NCBI GenBank assembly: GCA_024277915.1
Contig: JAJRUG010000078.1
Location: 1-40,467 of the forward strand
Source of the DNA: Gammaproteobacteria bacterium
Lineage (GTDB): Bacteria; Pseudomonadota; Gammaproteobacteria; Steroidobacterales; GCA-2729495
Reading direction: 5' to 3'
Length of the DNA stretch: 40,467 nt
Of the stretch, positions 24,068 through 31,015 are shown in pieces. The notes under the pieces are model-generated. The model searched no databases, was not told the DNA's origin, and saw only the letters and a program-made list of their open reading frames with translations. Each line of letters opens with the position of its first letter. Within the stretch, counting starts at the first letter, position 1. The translations under genes were made by a program, and so were the position numbers.

Positions 24068-25122
24068 GATGAAAGTTCGAAAGAGAGGGTCTTTGCCACT
24101 GCATCACCCAGCTCTGCTCCATGTGTCACTGCATTCACAGCGGGTACCCCGAGCTGATCAACGATAATCTGATTGCCAATATTATTGTCAGTCGCCGGTC
24201 CGGTCACGACACCTGGCTCAATCGCATATTCATCCCGCAGTATGTTGACGCCGCCCCAGGCCGCCACCGGGTCGTTTGCGCAGAGTACGACACAAGTGAG
24301 TGCGGCCTTTATTTCCGGATCTTTCAGGATGGCATCAACGCCGTAGGCGCCAAGCAACCCGTCCCCCAGCTCGAAAACGATGACATCGGGTTTTTTCTCT
24401 GCCAACTGGTTCAGCATCATTCGGGTGACCGGCGGGCCGTTCTCCCGCGTGGTCGCTACGACTCCGAAATCCGTGAACACTAATGTGTTACGCGCACCTG
24501 CATCCTGCATTGCGAGGATATCCCGCCTCAGCGCCACGCCGGTGGCCTTGAACGCATCAACAGTGTAGCCGTGATGCCGCAACCTGCTGACGATGGCGCA
24601 GGCGGCAGCGGTCTTGCCGGAATCCATGCAGGTACCGGCCAGTGCCACGACAGGAATTCCCCTGGTGTCCAGATGCGGCTCCGGCAAGAGTTTGGTCAGG
24701 CCGGCCCGGGCCGGCACGCCGATTCTTTCACCCAGGAAAGGGAAAGCCAGTACCGCGCCGAGTACTTTGGCATCGAAAGGCTGGCCAAAGTTTGCATTGA
24801 CAGAATCGCAGATGCCCATGACACCACCGATATTCAGGATTTGTACCATGTCACCCGGTACCAGCTGTTCGGGCAGGTGGCCGGAATATCCAAACAGGGC
24901 TTTGCGCTGGCCCAAAGCACCCACCACGACATCGCCGCGTTTGACCTGTGCCATGCGGCCGCTGGTCAGCTCGATATTATTATAGGTTGCTTTGTTATTC
25001 TGCACTTCTACAGCGATCAGAATGCCTTCCTCGCAGGGAATATCGGCGCTGACCCGCAGCTCTCTTTTAAGTGAGAGATGCTGCGCAACCGAAGAAATTT
25101 TATCGGTGACAATATTTTTCAC
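24064..25122 (-). CDS. P-loop NTPase-fold protein of the arginine operon, DUF1611-like
   Basis: The product is 352 aa with no known arginine-pathway assignment. The N-terminal half (residues 1-150) looks beta-rich, with RGDVVVGALGQRKALFGYSG and a LNIGGVMGICDS segment. The C-terminal half is a P-loop domain: Walker A GTCMDSGKT at about 163-171, a TDFGVVATT loop and VIVFELGDGLLG, similar in layout to DUF1611 and dethiobiotin-synthetase-like proteins. The GTG at 25122 is the start: it overlaps the argG stop as GTGA and follows GGAGAA. It overlaps argC by 4 nt, so it is tightly bound into the operon. I infer a role in arginine synthesis, possibly N-acylation or deacylation. Confidence 0.8.
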   Translation of the reverse strand: MKNIVTDKISSVAQHLSLKRELRVSADIPCEEGILIAVEVQNNKATYNNIELTSGRMAQVKRGDVVVGALGQRKALFGYSGHLPEQLVPGDMVQILNIGGVMGICDSVNANFGQPFDAKVLGAVLAFPFLGERIGVPARAGLTKLLPEPHLDTRGIPVVALAGTCMDSGKTAAACAIVSRLRHHGYTVDAFKATGVALRRDILAMQDAGARNTLVFTDFGVVATTRENGPPVTRMMLNQLAEKKPDVIVFELGDGLLGAYGVDAILKDPEIKAALTCVVLCANDPVAAWGGVNILRDEYAIEPGVVTGPATDNNIGNQIIVDQLGVPAVNAVTHGAELGDAVAKTLSFELSS

Positions 25123-26351
25123 GACGGGTTTTCTCCGCTGCCAGCTGCTGCGCGACTTTGGAATATGCCGGGCAAGGAAAGAATTCTTGAATAGCCCAAA
25201 GCATCTTTCGCCGTCCACTCACCGGCAGCCTCGCCGTAAACACCTTTACTGGCGGTCATCAGCGAGTGGGGAGAGGTCACGCCCTCGACAAACAAGCTGC
25301 CTGGTCGCATCGACAGTGTGACTTCACCTGTGACCAGCTGCTGGGATGACTCGAGCAGGCTTTCTATGTCGCGACACACCGGGTCGAGCTGCTTGCCCTC
25401 ATGAATCAGATCGCCGTATATGCCTGATACCAGTTCCTTGACGCGTGCCTGTGGTGCGCTGAGCACCAGTTTTTCGAGCTCCCTGTGTGCCGTGAGCAAA
25501 ACTTCTGCGGCCGGAGCTTCGAAGGCAACCCGCCCTTTGGTGCCAAGCACGGTATCGCCCAGATGAATCGCCCGGCCAATTCCATAAGCACTGGCGATGG
25601 TTTCCAATGCCTCGATCAATGCCACGGGGTCCATTGGCTTGCCGTCCAGTGAACAGGGGATGCCCTGTTTGAACCCGACACGGTGCTGCGTAGCTGCTTT
25701 GGGTTCAGACAGTGCGCCGGCAGACAGAACCCAGGCGCTCTCTGGAATTGTTCCGTGCGAATCGAGGGTTTCCTTCCCGCCGATGGTGACTCCCCAAAGG
25801 CCACGATTAATCGAGTATTCAGAGCCCTGTGCCGGAAGCGGCAGGCTGTGTTTTTCCAGGTAAGCAAGCTGCTCCTCGCGCACGAAGGACTCATCTCTGA
25901 CAGGTGCCAGCACTTCCAGTTCCGGGTCGATTGTTCGCAGGGCGATCTCGAACCTGACCTGGTCGTTGCCTGCTGCTGTGCATCCATGGGCCACCAGCTT
26001 GCTGTTTTTTTCGGCCGCAACTTCAGCGAGCAAAGCCGCCTGTATTCCACGTTCAGCTCCCACACACAGCGGATAGAGTTGCCCGCGGCGAACATTGCCG
26101 GCAATCAGATATCGAATGACCTGTTGAAAAAAACGGGGTCGTGCTTCTACCAGTACGTGTTCAGCAGCACCCAGAGCGATTGCTTTTTCTTCCAGTAATG
26201 TTGCGGTCGCAGGATCGATACCACCGGTATTCACTGTGACGGTGATCACCGGGCGTTGACAGGTTTCCTGCAGCCAGGGGACACAGAAAGAAGTGTCCAG
26301 CCCTCCGGAGAAAGCCAGGATAATCGGGTTATCGGTGTTTTGAGCATTCAT
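25119..26351 (-). CDS. argG: argininosuccinate synthase
   Basis: The product is 410 aa. It joins citrulline and aspartate with ATP. The N-type ATP-pyrophosphatase motif FSGGLDTSFC opens the protein. VAHGCTAAGNDQVRFE and the SINRGLWG segment are family features. The gene is second in the operon after argR, and its stop overlaps the next GTG start. Because the carbamoyltransferase here is of the N-acyl type, its citrulline substrate would need prior deacylation. Confidence 0.94.
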   Translation of the reverse strand: MNAQNTDNPIILAFSGGLDTSFCVPWLQETCQRPVITVTVNTGGIDPATATLLEEKAIALGAAEHVLVEARPRFFQQVIRYLIAGNVRRGQLYPLCVGAERGIQAALLAEVAAEKNSKLVAHGCTAAGNDQVRFEIALRTIDPELEVLAPVRDESFVREEQLAYLEKHSLPLPAQGSEYSINRGLWGVTIGGKETLDSHGTIPESAWVLSAGALSEPKAATQHRVGFKQGIPCSLDGKPMDPVALIEALETIASAYGIGRAIHLGDTVLGTKGRVAFEAPAAEVLLTAHRELEKLVLSAPQARVKELVSGIYGDLIHEGKQLDPVCRDIESLLESSQQLVTGEVTLSMRPGSLFVEGVTSPHSLMTASKGVYGEAAGEWTAKDALGYSRILSLPGIFQSRAAAGSGENPS

Positions 26352-26381
26352 GATGTATGTGTTGATTCCGTGCTGTATCAG

Positions 26382-26852
26382 TCAGTCTGAAAAATGGTTC
26401 TGCAGTTTGGTGACCAGGGAACGCTGGTCAGATACATTTTGCGTGGCGATAAAAATAGTATCGTCGCCCGAGAGTGTACCGACGATTTCCGGCCAGCTTG
26501 CACGGTCAAGAAATACAGCCACTGTCTGGGCCGCCCCTACGGCAGTTTTGATGACCGTCAGATTTGGGCCGGCAGTATTAATCTCGCGGACAAAATCGAC
26601 CCGGACCAGCCTGGCCCGGCTTTCAGACTGATTGCCGCGCGTCGCTGTTTCTGACCGGGGTTGCTGATAGCCACTCCCGAGCTTGGCGATACCCAGTTGC
26701 TGCAGATCCCGGCTGATACTCGATTGCGTGGCCGTGATACCCCGTTGCGCCAACAGGCCTACCAATTGCGATTGACGCAGCACATCTTCCACCTGAAGTA
26801 TCTCCAGGATGGCCTCTCTGCGTTGGGCGGTTGATTCGGTTGCTACTGGCAT
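26382..26852 (-). CDS. argR: arginine repressor ArgR
   Basis: The product is 156 aa. The N-terminal winged helix carries QSSISRDLQQLG. The C-terminal hexamerisation and arginine-binding domain carries AGPNLTVIKTAVGAAQTVA and the SGDDTIFIAT core with the Asp-Asp that contacts arginine. It is the first gene of the leftward arginine operon, 30 bp before argG, and its start codon touches a double palindromic operator, so the whole pathway is probably autoregulated through this promoter. Confidence 0.93.
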   Translation of the reverse strand: MPVATESTAQRREAILEILQVEDVLRQSQLVGLLAQRGITATQSSISRDLQQLGIAKLGSGYQQPRSETATRGNQSESRARLVRVDFVREINTAGPNLTVIKTAVGAAQTVAVFLDRASWPEIVGTLSGDDTIFIATQNVSDQRSLVTKLQNHFSD

Positions 26853-26888
26853 AGTATGCGCATATCTATATTAATATGCGCATACTAT
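26851..26888. promoter_or_regulatory. double ARG-box-like operator at the argR start
   Basis: Two ATGCGCAT palindromes (26856-26863 and 26876-26883) lie 20 bp apart centre to centre. They sit inside a larger perfect inverted repeat with 15-bp arms (26851-26865 and 26874-26888). ArgR hexamers bind paired 18-bp boxes with centres two helical turns apart, and the E. coli argR boxes have the closer 2-bp spacing that gives 20 bp. The site overlaps the argR start and the region before the divergent esterase gene at 26951. Confidence 0.7.
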
Positions 26889-26950
26889 CGACAATGCACC
26901 GAATGTCAAGTCTGGTATGATGCCCGCCTTTTAGTATCAGGGGGCTATCT

Positions 26951-27652
26951 GTGCAGGATCAAAAAATAACCGGGCTATCAGTTGTGGAGCAGGAAACAGG
27001 TGCCAACCCCGGCCTTACCGTGATCTGGATGCATGGCCTTGGTGCGGATGCAAACGACTTCGTACCAGCAGTTCCTGCCTTATCGCTCGGTCCGGATCGG
27101 CCGATTCGTTTTATTTTTCCGAATGCACCGCAGCGACCGGTCACGATTAACGGCGGGATGGTCATGCGTGCCTGGTTTGACGTGCTGGGCGTTGATATGG
27201 ATTCCCGCGTCGATGAGCAGGGTGTCAGGGAAAGCGCAGCGGCTGTTGAACAGCTGATTCATAAAGAAGTCGAACGTGGCGTGCCTGCAGAGCGAATTAT
27301 TCTGGCCGGGTTTTCCCAGGGTGGCGCTGTCGCACTGTTCTGTTCGCTGCGTTTTCCGCAGAAGCTGGCCGGTGTTATTGCGTTATCGACGTATCTTCCC
27401 GTGCGCGGCCGGGTTGATGTGGAGGCCAGCGAAGACAATCGCAGTACTTCAATATTCATGGCGCATGGAGAATTTGATCCGGTACTGCCATACAGTCTTG
27501 GTGAGCAGTCCCGTGATTGGCTGACAGACAATGGCTATAACGTGCAATGGAATAGCTACCCCATGGAACACTCTGTTATTCCGCAAGAGTTACGCGACAT
27601 TCGGGAGTACCTGTCTGAACGTTACGAAAGTGCACAGGATCAGGAAAAATAG
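26951..27652 (+). CDS. alpha/beta-hydrolase carboxylesterase (phospholipase/carboxylesterase family)
   Basis: The product is 233 aa. The family pattern is present: VIWMHGLGADANDF near the N-terminus, FPNAPQRPVTIN, the nucleophile elbow GFSQGG, the acid in HGEFDPVLP and His in MEHSV near the end. It is a small cytoplasmic esterase with no signal peptide. The start is GTG at 26951, with a GGGGG Shine-Dalgarno-like run before it. It is divergent from argR and convergent with the FlhC-like gene. Confidence 0.87.
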   Translation: MQDQKITGLSVVEQETGANPGLTVIWMHGLGADANDFVPAVPALSLGPDRPIRFIFPNAPQRPVTINGGMVMRAWFDVLGVDMDSRVDEQGVRESAAAVEQLIHKEVERGVPAERIILAGFSQGGAVALFCSLRFPQKLAGVIALSTYLPVRGRVDVEASEDNRSTSIFMAHGEFDPVLPYSLGEQSRDWLTDNGYNVQWNSYPMEHSVIPQELRDIREYLSERYESAQDQEK

Positions 27653-27759
27653 ACTACTGAAACCCGAGGCTGGCGAGGCGCGGCCCTGAACCCGCATCAA
27701 ACCAGGCTTCAATCAGCCGGTAAGCAATAGACATTACCAGATTTATGGCAGCGTTGATG

Positions 27760-28335
27760 TTACCGGCTCTGCTCGATCGCACGATGATCCGCCAGATCAC
27801 AAAACGGGCAGCGTTGATAGTCCAGCGCGTAAGTGTCCTGTACGTACGGGCAACCACAATCATCACACCATGCAAGATAGAGTTCCTGATTGTGTATCAG
27901 GCAATGATACAGATTCCACGTCCATTCGAAGGATAAACGCGGGTTGGGTTGAATCAACAGGTAGTTTTCATAGGCTTGGCACAGCCGCTGGCCCATGCTG
28001 GTTTTATCAATGGAAAGATTCTGCGCGATTCGTCCACGCTGATCGAATGCAGCCAGATCAAAGTACAGAAAAAGGCAGGCCAGCACGGTGGCTTCCGACT
28101 GTCTTATCGATGAGCTGACAAAGCGGGTGATCTGGGAGGGTGATTTACCCCGCTTTCGCTTGACCTGTTGGCCATTGCGCTTCTTGAAATAGGTCGAGTA
28201 GATTTTCCGCACCCGGTCTTCAGAAAAGCCTGTGCAGGCTTTAATCGTACCAGTCCGTGCTTCGTGCTGGATCATGCGCATGGCGAGATCAAATTTATTG
28301 AGCTCCCCGGCGTAGCGGTTATCTGTAATTCGCAT
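27760..28335 (-). CDS. FlhC-like transcriptional regulator
   Basis: The product is 191 aa, close to the 192 aa of E. coli FlhC. The N-terminal helix FDLAMRMIQHEARTG resembles the FlhC start. The centre has RGKSPSQITRFVSSSIRQSEAT and AYENYLLIQP. The C-terminus has CDDC and CPFC separated by 15 residues, matching the FlhC zinc site. I use the ATG at 28335 because it follows AGGGGAAAGG at good spacing. It is divergent from an FlhD-like gene, unlike the flhDC operon of enterobacteria. No flagellar genes are in the window, so the target genes are unknown. Confidence 0.7.
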   Translation of the reverse strand: MRITDNRYAGELNKFDLAMRMIQHEARTGTIKACTGFSEDRVRKIYSTYFKKRNGQQVKRKRGKSPSQITRFVSSSIRQSEATVLACLFLYFDLAAFDQRGRIAQNLSIDKTSMGQRLCQAYENYLLIQPNPRLSFEWTWNLYHCLIHNQELYLAWCDDCGCPYVQDTYALDYQRCPFCDLADHRAIEQSR

Positions 28336-28399
28336 TGTGCCTTTCCCCTGATTTTGGCAATAAATGGCCTGAGAGCCCAAAAGTAGATGGAATATACCT

Positions 28400-28423
28400 T
28401 ATATGGTAACCATCGACCATATA
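28400..28423. promoter_or_regulatory. 24-bp palindrome between the FlhC-like and FlhD-like genes
   Basis: TATATGGT (28400-28407) and ACCATATA (28416-28423) are perfect inverted repeats around an 8-bp spacer that itself contains ACCAT. It sits near the middle of the 125-bp gap between the two divergent regulator genes and is well placed to control both. The spacing is close to, but not the same as, known FlhD4C2 sites. Confidence 0.5.
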
Positions 28424-28460
28424 TAGTATAACTTCTTTTGAAATCTATAGGAGTGAGCAA

Positions 28461-28706
28461 ATGCAGCACAAACAGCCGGATATTCAGTTTTTTTCGGAAT
28501 TGACAGATCTCAATATGGATTTCCTCCATCTGATTGCATCCCATCCATCTCGGGATTCCCGGCCCGTATTGGGTCTTGAGCCTTCCATTGTGGAATCATT
28601 GCGCAGGCTCGATAGTGATCAGATGAGATCAATTGCCAGTGCGCCACGGCTCCTGGCCTGTTTCTCCTCTCTTCCTCCGGAACAACTACCCGGCTGTGTT
28701 GAATAA
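28461..28706 (+). CDS. FlhD-like regulator, N-terminal part before an in-frame stop
   Basis: The product is 81 aa. The stretch ELTDLNMDFLHLIA, then VLGLEPSIVESLRRLDSDQM and RLLACF, matches the FlhD pattern (D-I-N-x-x-Y-L-L-L, then L-G-I and A-x-L-x-x-x-Q-M-x-x-L-A). A strong AGGAG lies 8 nt before the ATG. The frame ends in TAA at 28704-28706, but the same frame continues as plausible coding sequence to 29090, so this may be the front half of an interrupted gene. FlhD would partner the divergent FlhC-like protein. Confidence 0.6.
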   Translation: MQHKQPDIQFFSELTDLNMDFLHLIASHPSRDSRPVLGLEPSIVESLRRLDSDQMRSIASAPRLLACFSSLPPEQLPGCVE

Positions 28707-28775
28707 CCTGCACCGGGAACATCTCCGGAGGAGTCGGCCTGGCACGATACTGCCACGGTATTTTCTGCCGGTCTG

Positions 28776-29090
28776 ATGACCTATCTTTGGCAGCTATCGA
28801 AGCAGGATCACTGTATCGCTTCACTGTGCATTGGGCCGACGCCGCCGCGTATCAGGGAATTCGCCCGGGTAAGATTCCGCGAGATTCGTCAGCAGGCGAA
28901 TCACTGTGTGCGGCTGCTGCGTGCCTATCAGTGTGACCAACCTGATATTTGGTATGACCTGATCCAGTCAGCATGTGGCGATGATCTCGAGAGCCAATAC
29001 CTCAGCCGGCTAAAACTGATCCCGCTCGGATTGGCCGGCGCCCGGCCTGTATCACAGGCTGCTTCACCTGGTACTCGCCGCAGGATTTGA
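28776..29090 (+). CDS. in-frame continuation of the FlhD-like gene (second FlhD-like unit)
   Basis: From its first ATG this is 104 codons, but protein-like sequence (S-P-E-E-S-A-W-H-D-T, then V-F-S-A-G-L) already starts right after the stop at 28706 in the same frame. The segment L-W-Q-L-S-K-Q-D, then LCIGPTPPRIREFARVRF, then LLRAYQ repeats the spacing seen in the first FlhD-like unit (helix, L/I-G-x-x-P, helix). There is no Shine-Dalgarno before the ATG at 28776. It could be the back half of one protein of about 209 aa broken by a nonsense mutation, or a separate small gene. Confidence 0.45.
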   Translation: MTYLWQLSKQDHCIASLCIGPTPPRIREFARVRFREIRQQANHCVRLLRAYQCDQPDIWYDLIQSACGDDLESQYLSRLKLIPLGLAGARPVSQAASPGTRRRI

Positions 29091-29163
29091 TCGAACCACA
29101 AGGCGCACATTTTCCCGGTACGCTGTTGGCTTGTTGCGCCTCCCCATGCACAATGCGTGATCA

Positions 29164-30117
29164 ATGCAGGCTCTATCCATAAGAAATCTGACCAAAGTTT
29201 ACGCTAACGGTATCGTCGCGCTGCGCGGTATCAGCTTCGATGTTGAAGAGGGTGACTTTTTTGCGCTGCTGGGTCCGAATGGTGCCGGTAAAACAACGAC
29301 GATTGGCATTCTCACATCTTTGGTTAATAAAACCGAAGGTGAAGTGAAGGTATTCGGGCACAGCATCGATACCGAACTCTTGGCAGCCAAGTCGCATATT
29401 GGTGTTGTGCCCCAGGAAATCAATCTCAACTCGTTCGAAAAACTGATTAACATTGTTGTGAATCAGGCGGGTTTCTACGGCATTCCCAGGCGAAAGGCAT
29501 TGATCCGGGCAGAGGAATGCCTCGGTCAGTTGCAACTGTGGGATCGTCGTAATGATATTCCGCGAAACCTGTCTGGCGGGATGAAGCGGCGTTTGATGAT
29601 TGCCCGGGCATTGATGAGTTCTCCGCGCCTGTTGATTCTCGATGAGCCGACCGCAGGGGTGGATATAGAAATTCGTCGCTCCATGTGGCACTTTCTGCGG
29701 GAGATCAATAAGGCAGGTACAACGATTATCCTGACCACTCATTACCTGGAGGAAGCTGAAAGCCTGTGCCGGCATGTAGCGATTGTCGATGAAGGAAAGA
29801 TCGTCGAATACGACAGCATGGCGAAGATACTGGGCAAGCTGGATGAAGAAGTCTTTCTGTTGAATGTACGTGATTCGATTGGAGTCATGCCGGATCTGGG
29901 TGCTTATAAAGCTGTACAGATTGGGCCTAACGACCTGGAAGTCCAGGTATCCAAAGATCAGGGCATTAATGGCTTGTTTGTTGCGCTATCGGCAGCCGGT
30001 CTGGAGGTAGTCAGCATGCGAAACAAGGCGAACCGCCTGGAGGAGCTGTTTTTCAGGTTGACCAGGCGCAAGAATCATCAGGCTTCGAAAACTGAATCCC
30101 CGGTGTCAGTGACATGA
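29164..30117 (+). CDS. ABC transporter ATP-binding protein (YadG-like)
   Basis: The product is 317 aa. Walker A is GPNGAGKTT, the signature is NLSGGMKRR, Walker B is LLILDEPTAGVD and the switch His is in LTTHYLEEAE. A C-terminal extension of about 90 residues follows, as in ABC-2 type exporters of the YadG class. It overlaps the permease gene by 4 nt. The substrate is unknown. Confidence 0.9.
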   Translation: MQALSIRNLTKVYANGIVALRGISFDVEEGDFFALLGPNGAGKTTTIGILTSLVNKTEGEVKVFGHSIDTELLAAKSHIGVVPQEINLNSFEKLINIVVNQAGFYGIPRRKALIRAEECLGQLQLWDRRNDIPRNLSGGMKRRLMIARALMSSPRLLILDEPTAGVDIEIRRSMWHFLREINKAGTTIILTTHYLEEAESLCRHVAIVDEGKIVEYDSMAKILGKLDEEVFLLNVRDSIGVMPDLGAYKAVQIGPNDLEVQVSKDQGINGLFVALSAAGLEVVSMRNKANRLEELFFRLTRRKNHQASKTESPVSVT

Positions 30118-30887
30118 CTACCCGCACGCAGCTGATTGGCTTTCAGACAATTGTCCGAAAGGAATTCAGTCGCGTGATGCGTATCTGGGTGCAGACCATT
30201 ATCCCGCCCGCCATTACGATGACGCTCTACTTCGTGATTTTCGGCACGATTATCGGCAAGCGGGTAGGGCAGATGGGCGGTTTTGATTATATGCAGTACA
30301 TCGCACCTGGTCTGATCATGATGTCGGTCATCACCAACTCCTATGGCAATGTCGTGTCTTCTTTTTTTTCGGCGAAGACTCACCGGCACCTAGAAGAAAT
30401 GCTGGTCGCGCCTTTACCAAATTTCTATATTATTCTCGGCTATACGTTCGGGGGCGTTATCCGCGGCTTGCTGGTAGGTACCGTGGTGACAGTTGTCGCG
30501 CTGTTTTTTACCCATCTTGAGATCAATAATCTGCTTGTCACTGTCAGCGTGGTTGTGCTGACGTCATTCGTTTTTTCGCTTGGCGGGTTGCTCAATGCGA
30601 TGCTCGCGCATACGTTTGATGAAATAGCGATCATTCCATCATTTGTTCTGGCTCCCCTGACTTACCTGGGTGGTGTATTTTACTCGATATCCCTGTTACC
30701 TGATCTTGCGCAGCGTGCATCCATGCTAAACCCGGTGCTCTATATGGTGAATGCATTCCGATACGGAATGCTGGGCGTTGCGGATATCAGTATCGGTCAG
30801 GCTTATGCAATTATTATTGGCTTTGCTGTCGGCTTGTTCAGTATTTGCATGATTCTGATGAATCGAGGTGTTGGGGTCAGGGACTAG
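30114..30887 (+). CDS. ABC-2 type permease (YadH-like)
   Basis: The product is 257 aa with six hydrophobic segments and the ABC-2 permease pattern (FLAPLTYLGGVFYS-type segment, here VLAPLTYLGGVFYSISLLP, and LNPVLYMVNAFRYGMLG). It forms an exporter with the ATPase encoded just upstream. The N-terminal RKEFSRVMRIW helix lies at the membrane surface. The gene is followed after 20 bp by palindromic element F. Confidence 0.9.
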   Translation: MTTRTQLIGFQTIVRKEFSRVMRIWVQTIIPPAITMTLYFVIFGTIIGKRVGQMGGFDYMQYIAPGLIMMSVITNSYGNVVSSFFSAKTHRHLEEMLVAPLPNFYIILGYTFGGVIRGLLVGTVVTVVALFFTHLEINNLLVTVSVVVLTSFVFSLGGLLNAMLAHTFDEIAIIPSFVLAPLTYLGGVFYSISLLPDLAQRASMLNPVLYMVNAFRYGMLGVADISIGQAYAIIIGFAVGLFSICMILMNRGVGVRD

Positions 30888-30907
30888 CTCTGATCGTCCA
30901 ATAGTCC

Positions 30908-30994
30908 GGCCTGACCTGTCCGATCCCTTTTTGACGGGATGGCTCCCTGCGGTCCGCTTTATTCCCTTCAAAAAGGGATCGGACAGGACAGGCC
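30908..30994. repeat. long palindromic element, copy F
   Basis: The 27-nt arms (30908-30934 and 30968-30994) match at 26 of 27 positions, and the 33-nt loop (30935-30967) is identical to that of copy A. The arm sequence resembles copy B. It lies between the convergent permease and M48 protease genes. Confidence 0.85.
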
Positions 30995-31015
30995 TTGGTT
31001 TTTATCGAGAACCTT

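Noticed and set aside
25123-25218. A longer start (25218) for the P-loop gene
   Set aside because: It would overlap argG by 100 bp; the GTG at 25122 has a ribosome-binding site and a GTGA overlap like the other genes of the operon.
27717-27766. GCCGGTAA/TTACCGGC inverted repeat as a terminator between the esterase and the FlhC-like gene
   Set aside because: The loop is 34 nt long, one arm is inside the FlhC-like coding end, and there is no T run.
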